From Bretschneidera sinensis (Eukaryota > Streptophyta > Magnoliopsida > Brassicales > Akaniaceae): a DNA stretch of 64,000 nt. This document shows positions 1 through 11,315 of the stretch, piece after piece (the stretch's first letter is position 1; every line of letters begins with the position of its first letter). The DNA is taken from assembly GCA_023935145.1 (NCBI GenBank), contig CM043698.1, forward strand, positions 35,176,001 through 35,240,000, given 5' to 3'. Under the pieces are notes generated by a model. The model was not told the DNA's origin and did not search any database. It saw only the letters and a program-made list of their open reading frames with translations. The translations under genes and the position numbers were made by a program.

Positions 1-229
1 TTGAAATGTGATAATATGATCTATTTTATTATGGAGAAATTTTTATATGATAGAGTATTACGAGAGTACATGGATTTATCTTACCGTTAAATGGTATGAA
101 AAAAGAGAAAAAAAAAAAGATATTTTATTTTCATTTAAAGGTGAGATGAATCATTGTTTCATGTATCTCTCATGCTAAGCAAAATTATATCTTTACTAAG
201 ACTTTTTATTCTTATTTACGTGACATTTT

Positions 230-480
230 GACCATAATAACGCCACATAAATAGAATGACCATTGACTTGTTATTCTGATGAATATTATAATATAAATTG
301 CAATAAAGAATTGTGTATGTTGTATAAAATTAAAGAAGTTTACTTGGTCACTTTGAGTTTGAGTTCAAGTGTATGAAACTAGACAAATAAACATTGAAAT
401 TAAATTAAGATGTGGGAGGAAACTAAAATACTGAGAACGAGGGTAGGCAACAATTAGGATATGTCTGTTATCTTTGTAAT
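230..480 (+). repeat. Diverged direct repeat, copy 1
   Basis: This segment shares an ordered series of words with 1960-2340. They include a cgtgacatttt-like start, an acacaaatagaat-like block, a cataatataaatt block, and an acaaataaacattgaaa block followed by aaattaagat and a ggagaaaact-like block. Order and spacing are broadly kept, with small indels. It looks like an old duplication or two copies of one eroded repeat. No terminal inverted repeats or coding capacity were seen. Confidence 0.5.
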
Positions 481-1959
481 CAATGCTTATCAAGACTAAT
501 GGTAGACTCGACACTTGATATTACAGTCAAGAAATGGAAATCCGATTTGCATTAACTGGGCCAACTCATTATAGAAATTAAGCTAAAACCGAGGAAAAAA
601 AAAAGAAATACAAAGACAATGAATAAAGGGAAAATTATTGGTTGTCACTCGAACTTGTGAAACATCTTAATTAACTTCTCTATCGCTTTATATAGGCATC
701 CAACAAAATTAATTAAGTAATGCAATCATGTAAGCATAGAGTTCCTAAAAGCTCTTGTAATTATAATAGGTTTTGAGAGTTACGTTGACAATCATATATG
801 AAGTGTGCATAAATGGAAGGAAATGCTAAAATGCATCCCAAATGTTAAGGTCGCGGTAAATTTTGTCTTCTGGTAAAATAAAAAACAGTGATTTTAGCTT
901 CCTATTGCATGTATAAAAGTGTTAAAAACATCTAATACTTGTTAGATGGACCATTTAGATTTGTCAATCCATTAATTGAGACTGAGTATAACATTCTAAC
1001 TAAAAGACTATTAGAAGAACAACGGACAAATTAACTGTCTGGAAAATATTTTTTTTTTCTGTGTGATTAAAATAAAGTATAGAATCAAACCCTCAACTAA
1101 ATCAATTTTCATATCATCAACAATAATACTAATTAAAAATAATGTCAAAAATCAACACACAAAATACACCAAAATTTGTACGTAGAAAACTTTTTTTTGA
1201 AAGACTATGAAATCTTTCACATTGTAAAATAATTGTTACATCATACAAATTTTTCTAGTTAAGTTAAAGATCATCGGAATATGAGTGCTAAACTCTTGGA
1301 TAACAACGGGCATCACCAAAAACTAAAGTGAAGAACAATACATGATTGGTAAAATTTCATTAAGTGCGTTGTGGTAGACACAAACTAGAAAGCCAATCAA
1401 CAATCAGAATATTCTTCACCTTCTTAAAAACAAACATATTGAAATTTCAAAAAAATGGGATCACAGATCACCATCCCATCGTCAAGCAAAGTGGCCGCCG
1501 AGAAACTCAATTTTTTTCTCTTCTCTGCCGAACTGACCTCTCTCTCCCTTCGTGTTTTGTTTTCTTTCACTCTAGCAGCTGCCAATATTATGAAGTCACA
1601 TTAGTGGCTTTTTCATTTTTATATAGATATTTTTTCGTTTATTTGTTGTCTTTCGGTGGCCTCTTCGATGAGACCAGCACAACAGAATGGTGTTTGATTT
1701 GTTCATACTTTCTAACAATGCTGTGTGGACCAATTCAGAGCAATGAAAAATGCGTCAGTCAATCTCTTCTTTTAATTTTGGGGTAGCAAGGAAATATTGA
1801 TTCCACGTGAGAATTGGGATGCCAGTATATCTAAAACTAAAGAATATTCAAGAAGAGTATCTTCAAACGAGAAATTGATGAGGAAAAATATCAAAAAAAA
1901 AAGGAAAAAAAGTCAAGAAGAACGTTAAATAATACTCCATAATGATACCACTAGCTACT

Positions 1960-2340
1960 TGTCGTGACATTTATACTATGTTTTGACATAACAAAAGCAC
2001 ACAAATAGAATAATCATTAATATATTGTTATGATGAAATTAATAAATTATTTAAATGAACATCATAATATAAATTATAATTAACAAGTCATTTACAATTA
2101 TATGAATTCAAACAAATTTACTCATTATTCACTTTGATTTTATCTATTCATAAAATTATGTTATTTATATATTTTTAGAAATTTTTTCAAAGAATATATA
2201 CAGGTAAACGAAAAAAAAAATTATAATGTTTTGATACTTTTAACAAATAAACATTGAAACTAAATTAAGATATTGGAGAAAACTAAAACCTTGAAACCGA
2301 TGAAGGTAACAATTAAAAAATCTCCCTATTCTTTGTACTT
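1960..2340 (+). repeat. Diverged direct repeat, copy 2
   Basis: Second copy of the segment at 230-480, in the same orientation and about 1.8 kb downstream. It is longer because of AT-rich insertions near 2150-2230. Its end overlaps the start of the unrecognised small frame at 2273. Confidence 0.5.
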
Positions 2341-3023
2341 GACGTGTGCATATTTTTTTAATGGTTCATCATTGATGCGTGGAATGCAAACAATGAAGGC
2401 TAGCTGTGGAAATGATGCTAGTGCAGTTGCTACCCCTCTTGTTGCAGATGCTGCTTCGATAGTCAATGCTATTGTCCATGCCGTCAAAGTTATTGATAAT
2501 TAAAGATTTTTTTTTTTTTATTTGGGTGCGGTTCCACTCTATTTAATGTATACAGATTTTTTAAGCATTTATCATATTAAACATGTTAAAATAACCCTTT
2601 TGTGCCAATTAACTCTATATAGAGATATCCGTTGAATAATTGAGATGTTGAATGGAAATCAGCTTCGTTTTAACATGTAATAAAAACACGAAATGTTCAT
2701 AATTATTAAATATTTTAAACATATATAGATAAATATTCTAAACATATGATTAAATATTTTACGTCGAACACTTAAATGATTACATTCTCTCAATTATTAA
2801 TTTTAACCTTTAAGTTGTTTCACTTCTTTGTTTTTATCTCATATTTTATCTACTAACAAACTTAATTTTATTCTGATCCAAATCAAATCACGATTATTGG
2901 AATAATAGAATATGTACCGAAAATAATATCAATATTCTACTTACGTGACTATTTGATGATTTTGTTGCATATACTTAATTTTCCTTTTCCATAAGTCCAA
3001 CGATAGATGAAAGAAAAAATTGC

Positions 3024-3090
3024 TGATACTGCTAAAACACACATCCAATGAAGACATGCCACATGGACAGCCCTTAACACACGACAGCAA
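3024..3090 (+). repeat. 5' LTR stub
   Basis: About 67 bp here match the first bases of the 3' LTR at 8597: TGATACTGCTAAAACAC, then a block with caatgaagacatgccac and cccttaa-cacacgacagcaagg. The match stops at about 3090, where sequence jumps straight into the integrase region. This is the left side of one large internal deletion. Confidence 0.75.
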
Positions 3091-3970
3091 GGCCGACGAA
3101 TCCCCTCACTTCTGTCACTAGCCCGCTTCCTTTTACCATGTAGGGGATGGACCTCCTCGAACCTTTCACCGAAGCCCCTGGCCAACGGAAGTGCCTTATC
3201 GTGGCAATAGATTACTTCACGAAGTGGGTGGAAGCCGAACCATTGGCCAGTATCACCTACCATCAAGCAAGGGGTTGGTCTGGAAGTCGATAATATACCG
3301 CTTCGATATTCCCCGAGTACTGGCGATGGACAACGACAGGCAATTCGATAGCACTCGGTTCAATACATTCTGTGACGAGTTGCACATTGAACACCGTTTC
3401 TCCTCCGTCGGGTACCCACAGGCTAATGGGCAAGCCGAAGTGACCAACATAACCCTTTTACAGGGTATCAAGAGGAGATTGGACGAGGCAGACAGACAGT
3501 GGACAAACCATTTGCCAAACATATTCTAGGCTTATCGAACCACCACCCGAGCACCCACTGGGGAAACCCTCTTTTTTATAACCTACGGTTCCGAAGCTGT
3601 CATCCCTTTGAAAATCGGGGTGCCCTAACTTCGAGTATGAAATTTCGAGAGCAATAACAATGATGAGGCTCTTCGTATGAACTTCGATCTTCTCGACGAA
3701 GCACGGGATAAAGCTCAGATCCGATTAGCCGCTTATCAGCAGCGAACCGTCGGGTATTACAACTCTCGAGTACGAGGAAGGCATTTTCAGATCCATGATC
3801 TCGTTCTGCGAAAGAACGAAGTATCTCATCCACGGGAAACGGGGAAGTTAATCCCTAATTGGGAGGGCCCGTACTGGATCAAAAGGGTTTGCCGCCCCGA
3901 CACCTTCGAGCTCGAGGAGCTAAGTGGGAAATGTATTCCACGCACTTCGAACGCCGAGCATCTCTGGTGA
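3091..3970 (+). pseudogene. Gypsy integrase remnant (pol 3' end)
   Basis: Translation across two frames gives a gypsy integrase catalytic core. It reads GMDLLEPFTEAPGQ, then IDYFTKWVEAEP (first catalytic Asp), then MDNDRQF (second Asp) and GYPQANGQAEV (catalytic Glu). The C-terminal part includes LLDEARDKAQIRLAAYQQR and GPYWIKRV, ending at SNAEHLW and a stop. Within a Tat element it would insert the cDNA into the host chromosome. The gene is dead: a frameshift lies near 3270, stops at about 3527 and 3625, and everything upstream of the core is deleted. All three DDE residues are still legible. Confidence 0.85.
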
Positions 3971-4159
3971 TTCTATCAATAAACTCGGACCTTGTGCACG
4001 AGTCACAAAAGAAGTTCGATTATAGTAAAAATTGTAATGGGCGATTACAATAAACATAAAGTTTAAGAGAAAATAAGATTTTATTAAAAATTATCGGAAA
4101 GTACAAAAAAGGCACTAACGGCCTTGAGTTACAAAAAAGAAAAAAAAACAAAAAACAAC

Positions 4160-6274
4160 CTAATATAGGCCTAGGGTAGCTTCAGCATCGGCCACGACCT
4201 CAGCATCCACCTCGGCCTCAGCAGGAGCTTCGGCCTCAGCCTCCACAACAGAAGCCTTGTCCTCCTCGGGGTCTAGAAGGCTGAGACCCGAGAAGTCAAT
4301 CTCAGGGTGTAGCGCCTCAACCTTCCTTTTGGCTTCCAAGAAGCCCTCGAGGTACTGACGACCGCCCTCCAAATCAACGGCAGTCCAGAAGGAGGCAAAG
4401 TCCTGGAAGACCGCTAGAGCCTCCTCTACGGCAGCTCGAGTATGAGCCTCGCCCTCTTCCACCAGCTGCTGCATCTCCCGAACTGCATTATCTCTCTGCA
4501 GCTCGGTCTCAATCTTGGCGTGGAGGGCAGCATCTCTCTCCCGGACTGTTTCTGTCCTGGCCAGGTTGGTCGAGTCCTGCGATGGCCGCAGCTGTTGGAC
4601 GACCTCGGTACTCTCATCCAGTTTGCGCTGAGTTCGGCCCAGCAACTCGGTCGTGTCCAGGCATCGACGAGACGTAATGCCTTTTAAAGATGCTCATCTG
4701 CGACCAGACGAATAAGTGTTAGCCAACAAGATAAAAACAGCATAAGGAAAGGAAAAGAAAATTAACTTGGAAAAGAAATCTTACTTGAGACGCAACAATC
4801 TCAACTGCCGAACAGAGAGCCTCGGTAGGCCTCCTCGACAGCTCCAACAGATCAAAGGGAAAGATCTCCATGATCAAATGCTCTCGTGCCACTCGAGAGT
4901 GCGTAAAGACGGAGTCATAAACCATCAGAGCCCAATTAGGCCTGAAGATTACAGCCTCGAAAGGGTACCTCGAGAAGAGCCGAGAGCAGCAGAAGGCACC
5001 AGGGCTGCCAAGGCCACCAAGGCTGCAGATGTGACCGGAGCAATCTCCGGCTCAGAGAAGCGTCGCGAGGGACTCTCCAGGTTGATTGGGGTGGGGGATG
5101 GGCCTCGAGGCTTCTTCCTGTCCCCCGACCCTGAAGCTGGCTGCTTCTTGACCACAGTAGCCCTCTTCCTCTCCAGAGTGAGTTTCTTCGCTTGCTCCTT
5201 GCCTCTCGCCGTTACCTCCATCTATGCCCAAACACAAAAAAGAAGAAAATACGTAAGTACAAGTCCAGGGCAAAAGTAAAGAAAAATTAAAGAAAAACAA
5301 CAAGTCTAAAAGTGCGGGGTTACCACTCTCAGGAGAGGTCTCGAGGCATAGAGGGCAAAGGCCGCGCCTTGCTAGTTCCTCATTGTCGTAGAGGACTTCT
5401 ACGTCCAACGGCGTGGCCACCATGGCGTCCACGGTCTTCTGCTCGTGTGGGAGAAGACTCGACTTCTTGCACTTCCCAGCTTGGTCCAAACTCCATGAGA
5501 GGGCGAGGTCTTCAGTAGCCCGGACATAGAAGAACGACTTTTTCCATCTCTTGATCGAGGACGGAGTCTTCTTCAGTAATCTTCTCCTAGCCCGGGTGCT
5601 GACAACTACCTATCCGGCCTGGTCATGTCTACTGATCTGGAAGTGGGCCTTGAAGACATCTAGATTCATCAGTTCGTCCACTTCCAAGCAGACACAGATA
5701 AAGGCCATTATCAACCATACCGAGTTCGGCACTAACTGACATAGTGCTATATCAAAGTACCGAAGTACGGTACAGAAAAATGGGTGAAGGGGAAAGCGTA
5801 GCCCGACCCTCATGTGATGTTCATACATGCACAATTCATAGGGCGCGTGGCTCGGAAGGGCATCGCAAGCCCTTTCCCCTACCCTGGCCAGCCGGAGGGC
5901 GTACTCACACACGATGTGGTACGACTTTTGGATTACTTCCAAATCTTATTCTCTAAGCATTCTGGGGACCGCATTAGCCGTGAACTCTCATTCTTCCTTT
6001 TCCTCCATAGTAGAGGCCCTCCCTAATATTGGGCAGGGCCCCGTCCATCTCATCCCCAAAGGAGGAGTCCTCTTCATACTCCTCCACAGTGGGGACGTAA
6101 AGCACCATTGCCAAAGGCCCCTCCCTAACTATGACCTTTTTCGGGGTCTCACTCCTGGAGGAGGATGTGGCTGACCCTGTTTCCTAAGAATTATTGCTAC
6201 CGCTATCATTACCGTTACTCCTACTACTACCACTAACGCTACTGGGTTGGTCTCGGTAACTATCAAATGAAGAC
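4160..6274 (-). pseudogene. Antisense ORF (aORF) of Tat-type retrotransposon, spliced
   Basis: A gene-like unit lies opposite to pol. It starts at ATG 6274 (MSSFDSYRDQ, Ser/Asn-rich), followed by ETPKKVIVREGPLAMVLYVP, then a conserved-looking core near 5942-5610 (FDIALCQLVPNSVWLIMAFI) and RWKKSFFYVRATEDLALSW. Two introns are inferred. One runs about 5222-5328 (donor GTAACC, acceptor CATAG). The other runs about 4708-4783 (donor GTAAGA, acceptor GTCGCAG). The last exons encode a Lys/Arg-rich stretch, a coiled-coil-like Glu/Arg-rich segment and an Ala/Glu-rich acidic tail. Comparable antisense ORFs are known in Tat-lineage elements, and their role is uncertain. This copy has in-frame stops (for example after NNS, near 6185) and at least one frameshift, so it is a pseudogene. 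Confidence 0.7.
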
Positions 6275-6633
6275 ATACTTAATAGTAAAAATAAGAGAGG
6301 CTCACCAAAGTCCAAGTAATTCGGACTCAAACTCCCTCCTCAGCCGGACTCTTTGAATTCTCTCCTCTACAACTCTCAAACACCGTGTCTCCGAGCACTC
6401 GCACCAAAAACCAAGCCGAGACAATTCACCAACTCAACCACCAGGAAGTATCAATACACCGAAACTTTAACAATCCAAGGATAAGGATGAACACTCTTAA
6501 GATTTAAGGACGAGGACGAAAGCTCTAAAAAAACTCTCAAAAATTATTTTAAACGAGGCCGAGTGCTCTTAAAGAAATCCTCTCTAAAAACTCACTAAGA
6601 TTGAAGTGAGGAAGAATGGGAGCAAAAGCCTCC

Positions 6634-6641
6634 TTATATAG
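6634..6641 (-). promoter_or_regulatory. TATA box for the antisense ORF
   Basis: Read on the minus strand, the sequence is CTATATAA followed by GGAGG, about 360 bp upstream of the antisense ATG at 6274. The expected start site near 6600 would give a leader of roughly 330 bases. Position and orientation suit the antisense gene, not the element's sense transcript. Confidence 0.55.
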
Positions 6642-7068
6642 AAAAAGGAAGCACAACGAACGAGGGTATTTAAAGCAACAATGGATGAGGAAATGACGCT
6701 TCAGAAGCTCGAGGCTACTTTCACGTTTCCTAAAGAGTCTGCCGCCACAAACTAGACGGCGCATGATTAGACCTATGGGCCGTTTGGTTCCCCTAGGCGC
6801 CGTTTAGGTTTCCAAAGGCGCTGCTTTCTTACCTAAGGAAATCAATCATTAAACGAGCACTGCCGCTCTTGCAAAAACGACTACAAGCATTTAATGAGAA
6901 CTGACACAAACCACGTGTCAGAAAGGCCCCAAAAAACCCAAGGAAATTGGGCCCCAAAAGCTCTCAAATCCCACAAAACAAACAAGGCTTCCCAGAAGCC
7001 TAAAAACGTTCTTTATGGGCCCAAGAAACTGGAAGCCCAAAAGTCTCTCTGGAACTCAAAAGTACTCC
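6642..7068. other. Spacer between aORF promoter and satellite array
   Basis: No gene is visible. The stretch contains two ggc(g)ccgttt-type words near 6778 and 6798 and a CCACGTGTCA word at 6912-6921 that resembles a plant bZIP/bHLH site. It lies just upstream of the antisense TATA box on the minus strand, so it may be part of that promoter. Confidence 0.4.
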
Positions 7069-8516
7069 AAGGCCGAGCAGATGGATTGCTCCACACATGC
7101 TCGGCCAAGAGCTCCAAGTCCGAGCTTATAGATTGATCCACACATGCTCGGACAAAGTTCTCCAAGGCCGAATAGATAGATTGCTCCACATATGCTCGGC
7201 CTAAAAGCTCCAAGTCCGAGCATACGAATTGCTTCACACATGCTCGGAAAAAGTTCACCAAGGTCGAGCAGATATGTTGCTTCACACAAGCTTGACCCAA
7301 AAGCTCCAAGTCTGATCTTATGGATTGCTCCACACATGCTCGGACAAAGTTCTCCAAGGCCGAGCAGACGGATTGCTCCACACATGCTCGGCCAACAGCT
7401 CCAAGTCCGAGCATATGGATTACTCTACACATGCTCGGACAAAGTTCACTAAGGCCGAGCAGATGGATTGCTCCACACATACTCGGCTTAAAAGCTTCTA
7501 GTCCGAGCATATGGATTGCTCTACGCATGCTCGGACAAAGTTCTCCAAGGCTGAGCAGATGGATTGCTCCACACAAGCTTGACCCAAAAGCTCAAAGTCC
7601 GATCTTATGGATTGCTCCGACACATGCTCGGACAAAGTTCTTCAAGGCCGAGCAGATGGATTGCTCCACACATGCTCGGCCCAAAAGCTCTAAGTCTGAG
7701 CACATGGATTGCTCCACACATACTCGGCCAACAGCTCCAAGTCCGAGCTTATGGATTTCTCCACACATGCTCGGACAAAGTTCTCCAAGACCGAACAGAT
7801 GGATTGCTCCACATATGCTCGACCTAAAAGCTCCAAGTCCGAGCATATGAATTGCTCCATACATGCTCGGAAAAAGTTCACCAAGGTTGAGCAGATGGGT
7901 TACTCCACACAAGCTTGACCCAAAAGCTCCAAGCCTGATCTTATGGATTGCTCCACACATGCTCGGACAAAGTTCTACAAGGGCGAACAGATAGATTGCT
8001 CCACATATGCTCGACCTAAAAACTCCAAGTCCGAGCATATGGATTGCTCCACACATGCTCGGACAAAGTTCACCTAGGCCGAGCAGATGGATTGCTCCAC
8101 ACATGCTCGGCCTAAAAGCTCCAAGTCCGAGCATATGGATTACTCCACATATGCTCGGACAAAGTTCACAAGGCCGAGCAGATGAATTGCTCCATACATG
8201 CTTGGCCAACAGCTCCAAGTCTGAGCATATGGATTGCTCCACACATGCTCAGACCAAGTTCTCCAAGGTCGAACAGATGGATTGCTTTACATATGCTCGA
8301 CCTAAAAGCTCCAAGTCTGAGCATATGGATTGCTCCACACATGCTCTTACCAAGTTCTTCAAGTCCGAGCATATGGATTGCCCCACACATGCTCGGACCA
8401 AATTCTCTAAAGCCGAGCAGATGGATTGCTCCACACATACTCGGCCCAATGCTCCAAGGTCGAGCAGAGGGATTGCTCCATACATGCTCGGCTCGGCAAC
8501 TCCAAGGCTCGAAAAA
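7069..8516 (+). repeat. 47/48-bp tandem repeat array (95-bp dimers) in retrotransposon 3' region
   Basis: About 15 copies of a 95-bp dimer lie head to tail. One monomer (47 bp) contains GCCGAGCA, an 18-base centre and TGCTCGGC. The other (48 bp) contains TCCGAGCA, the same centre and TGCTCGGA. Each monomer is therefore a dyad, and the arms differ in step between monomer types. Variants keep the pairing, such as GGTC with GACC near 7262 and 7293. Open frames on both strands here are by-products of the repeat. Satellite-like arrays in the 3' untranslated region are known for Tat-lineage elements. Confidence 0.9.
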
Positions 8517-8596
8517 TTGATCACCCCTTTATTGAAGACCGAACCCTGCAAAACTTTCTTGAGCACATAAATGTACTTAAGGAAGTGGAAAGCCTC

Positions 8597-9109
8597 TGAT
8601 ACTGCTAAAACACATACACACCCAATGAAGACATGCCACGTGGACAACCCTTAAAACACGACAGTAAGGTAAACACGCAAACAACCCAAGGCAATGTAGC
8701 TGGGCCTCCAGGACATCATTGCCCACACAGTTGGACCTCCATGTGGACAGCCCTTAAAACACGACAGCAAGGTAAACAAGCGGACAACCTAGGGCAATAC
8801 AGCTGGGCCTCCAGGACATCATTACCCACACATCTGGACCTCCACATCATCACCGCCTTGGATGAAAATGCCGCCTCAACCCCAAAACCCTATAAAAATA
8901 CTCAAGTGCGCATTCCAAAAGAGAGATTCTTCTTGACCTAAAAAGGGAACACTGTCATTCCCATACTTCCTACTGCACACTAACAAAAGTATTGGAGCAT
9001 CCTCGGAGGCATCCCCTCTGGAGACCCCCTAGCTCACGTTCCCTTCCCTGTGCAGATTCTCTCGAGACTCGGCCTCCAACTCAATAGCACGTTTTTGGTA
9101 GCAACCATT
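8597..9109 (+). repeat. 3' LTR of the Tat-lineage element
   Basis: It starts TGATACTGC, matching the 5' stub at 3024, after a purine-rich tract (aaggaagtggaaag at about 8580-8593). It probably ends ...GGTAGCAACCA at 9109, before the TTGC target-site repeat. A 103-bp tandem duplication lies inside (8638-8740 and 8741-8843, each beginning ayGTGGACA). The single-copy version appears at the left stub as far as that stub extends. Confidence 0.7.
8891..8898 (+). promoter_or_regulatory. LTR TATA box
   Basis: CCCTATAAAAATAC inside the 3' LTR is a typical plant TATA box. It marks the U3/R region of the LTR promoter, with the start site expected about 30 bases downstream (near 8925). Confidence 0.6.
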
Positions 9110-11165
9110 GCAACTTTCACTTTCAATATGATCTTGATTAATGCATTATCAATTTTGAAATTATAAGTAAGAATTATCCTCACGCAATTACAGGTGGACT
9201 CTTTCCAGCAATTAGGTCACACATGCATACACGCAGCTTGAGAAATCTCTGTCAAACAGATATGCCATGAATTAAAATTTTGATGTACATTAGCCCATCA
9301 TATATGGTTGAAGATTACATGGTTTTGTTCATTCATGGTACTGACAACAAATTCCATTCTTCTAGATACCACTTTATACCAAACTTTTATTGCCTTTTTA
9401 CCATACTTTTGAATTAGCTACCGTAACTTTCATATCTTATTATTAATAAATAAATAAACTTCCATACCACTTTACTTATCCAAAAAACTTCTATATAAAC
9501 TTGTCTTATAAACAGGACATTAGGATATTTTTCTCATCGTTATTACGCATGCACCTTCTCCTTCTCTTAAAAAAAAAAAAAGAAATTTTGATCCAATATG
9601 TGAGTAAAAGAACAATTGAGTCTTTTTCTAATTAGCTAGCTAGCAACTAGCAGATTAAGTTTTTGAGATTATCGATCATTCAACTATCTTTTTAAAATTC
9701 TTTCAAAAAAAAAAACCTCTATAACATTCTTTTATGAAAAAAAATGCTATCTTTAACATGAGTTTCAGGTTCTCTTTTCAAATAGTGAAAAACCTATTTT
9801 TATTATTACTTCACAGGCAAAATATATATTAATTAATCTTTCATATAATTTACACGTAAAGAATATGTTAAAATATAAAAAAATATTAGAATTAGTACTT
9901 ATTGATTTAAACTTTTAAAATAATTGATATCTCAATTATCGTTTAAATTAACACAGTACTCTTCTTAGTATTTTTTTTCTTCTCCTAAACTCAGTACTCT
10001 TCTTAGTCATGCAATGAATAAATGTTAGGAAGGAAGAGCATTTTATCTTTTTTACTCTTTCCTTTCCTCTCAGCACGTAGCCTCCAACTTTATTAGAATA
10101 GTATTTCTTGCAAATCCTTTAACGTTCTTTAGTAATCAAGAACAAATATTTCATCACATCTTACATGAAATATCTCTAGCTTCGGTTTTTCACTGTCAAA
10201 ATATATAATTTTTGAAATAGATTTTACTAAAACATATATGAAGTTAAAAGTTTAATATTTAATAAAATAGTTGTCAAATTAATTTACATGTAAAACTGGA
10301 TATGTTAGTTTTTGACACAAATTTCAGTTTCTTATTATAATCCATTCATTCTTTTTTAAAAACTATTTTTTCGAAGTGTTTGGCTTCACTAACTTATGTT
10401 TTTTGAAAACAAAAACCGTTTTAAAAACTCTACCAAATAGTAGTTTTATTAATGTTATTTTCCACTAATCATTTTATAAAATATGAGTATCAGTTTTCAT
10501 TTTTGTTTTGAATTATCACTTAAACGGTTAATTTTTTTTCTTCTATTCTTTAAATTTGATTCATTTTTATTCTTGTTTTCGATAGTTTCTTTTAAAATTT
10601 TCAAACATGTGTTTTTCCTTCTATTTCTATAAAAAAAATAAAATAAAATGCGGACTTGTTTTCCAACATTTATGAGATTATTTATATTTGAACATACTTT
10701 TAATTGGATAACACATTAACAGTTTAGCACCCTTCTAATTTTGAGATTGTAAATAATAAATGGAGTCTACTTTCTTTCCTTAATTGTTGTTTAAATTCAC
10801 AAGTTCAAAAATGATTTTTTTAAGGAAAAATTGCACAAGTCTATCTTTGAAGTATTGATGCCAAACACTTGGTTACCAAACTAGTAACTACGAATTTGAT
10901 ATCAAGGATTTCTATGGGTTATAATGTAACCCTCTTGAGCATTATTCATAAAAAAATTATCTTACAAACTTAACAATACATAGAATTGATAATGATTTTA
11001 TATATAAATACAAAGATAAACGTTATATACCACTTGTCACATGAAGAACTTCAACCAAAAAAATTAATCTGATAGGTGAACTTGCTAACCTGCATGTATA
11101 TGGTCCATTCTCTTCCTATAATACATGCATGGCCGTGACACTAGCTCCAGGCTTCTCGGATCAAT
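9110..11165. other. AT-rich intergenic region
   Basis: No gene is visible. Long A/T runs occur throughout. The stretch around 10330-10660 is rich in aaaac/gtttt words in both orientations and may be an eroded palindromic element, but no clear termini or target-site repeat could be fixed. The right end is the upstream region of the C2-domain gene. Confidence 0.6.
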
Positions 11166-11172
11166 TGCAGGA

Positions 11173-11179
11173 TATAAAA
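11173..11179 (+). promoter_or_regulatory. Probable TATA box of the C2-domain gene
   Basis: GATATAAAATTTC lies about 140 bp upstream of the ATG at 11316. It would give a start site near 11205 and a leader of roughly 110 bases with no ATG ahead of the chosen start. Confidence 0.5.
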
Positions 11180-11315
11180 TTTCGCTTTCCTCCTAAACGC
11201 AAGGATAGCCAGAAAGAGAGATCCCAGAAGCAAAAAGCTACTCTTTTTATTGGGGTTTTTGGTCTCCTTTTTTCGGGATCTGTCTTTTACATTCTTTCTT
11301 GTTTCTGTTCCAAAA

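Larger units (their letters stand above)
1..3023. other. AT-rich intergenic region
   Basis: No convincing gene is visible. An open frame at 2273-2503 (+) ends in an alanine/valine-rich stretch (about 2395-2502) that is less AT-rich than its surroundings. I do not recognise it, and it has no visible promoter or splice context. The frame at 1364-1786 has biased, low-complexity composition and no family resemblance. The region holds an old direct duplication, listed separately, and many homopolymer runs. Confidence 0.6.
3024..9109 (+). mobile_element. Deleted Ty3/gypsy retrotransposon, Tat lineage
   Basis: The element starts with a short LTR piece (TGATACTGC at 3024) and ends with a 3' LTR (8597-9109). 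It is flanked by TTGC at 3020-3023 and TTGC at 9110-9113, a likely target-site duplication (ATTGC if the terminal A is shared). Inside, in order, are an integrase remnant (+), an antisense spliced ORF (-), its promoter, a tandem-repeat array and the 3' LTR. Known Tat/Ogre/Retand elements carry extra ORFs and a repeat-rich 3' untranslated region, which is the basis for the lineage call. Most of the 5' LTR, gag, protease, RT, RNase H and the first part of integrase are missing, so the copy cannot move by itself. Confidence 0.8.

Noticed and set aside
1364..1786. 140-aa open frame read as a possible gene
   Set aside because: Low-complexity composition, no family resemblance, no promoter or splice context. 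It lies in an AT-rich, duplicated region and is best explained by chance.
7069..8516. CRISPR-like array of short repeats
   Set aside because: No unique spacers: the whole unit repeats head to tail. The context is a plant retrotransposon 3' region.
7013..8648. Several long open frames on both strands with repeated CSD/MLG-type motifs
   Set aside because: They are translations of the tandem repeat, open on both strands because of its period and composition, and have no start or promoter of their own.
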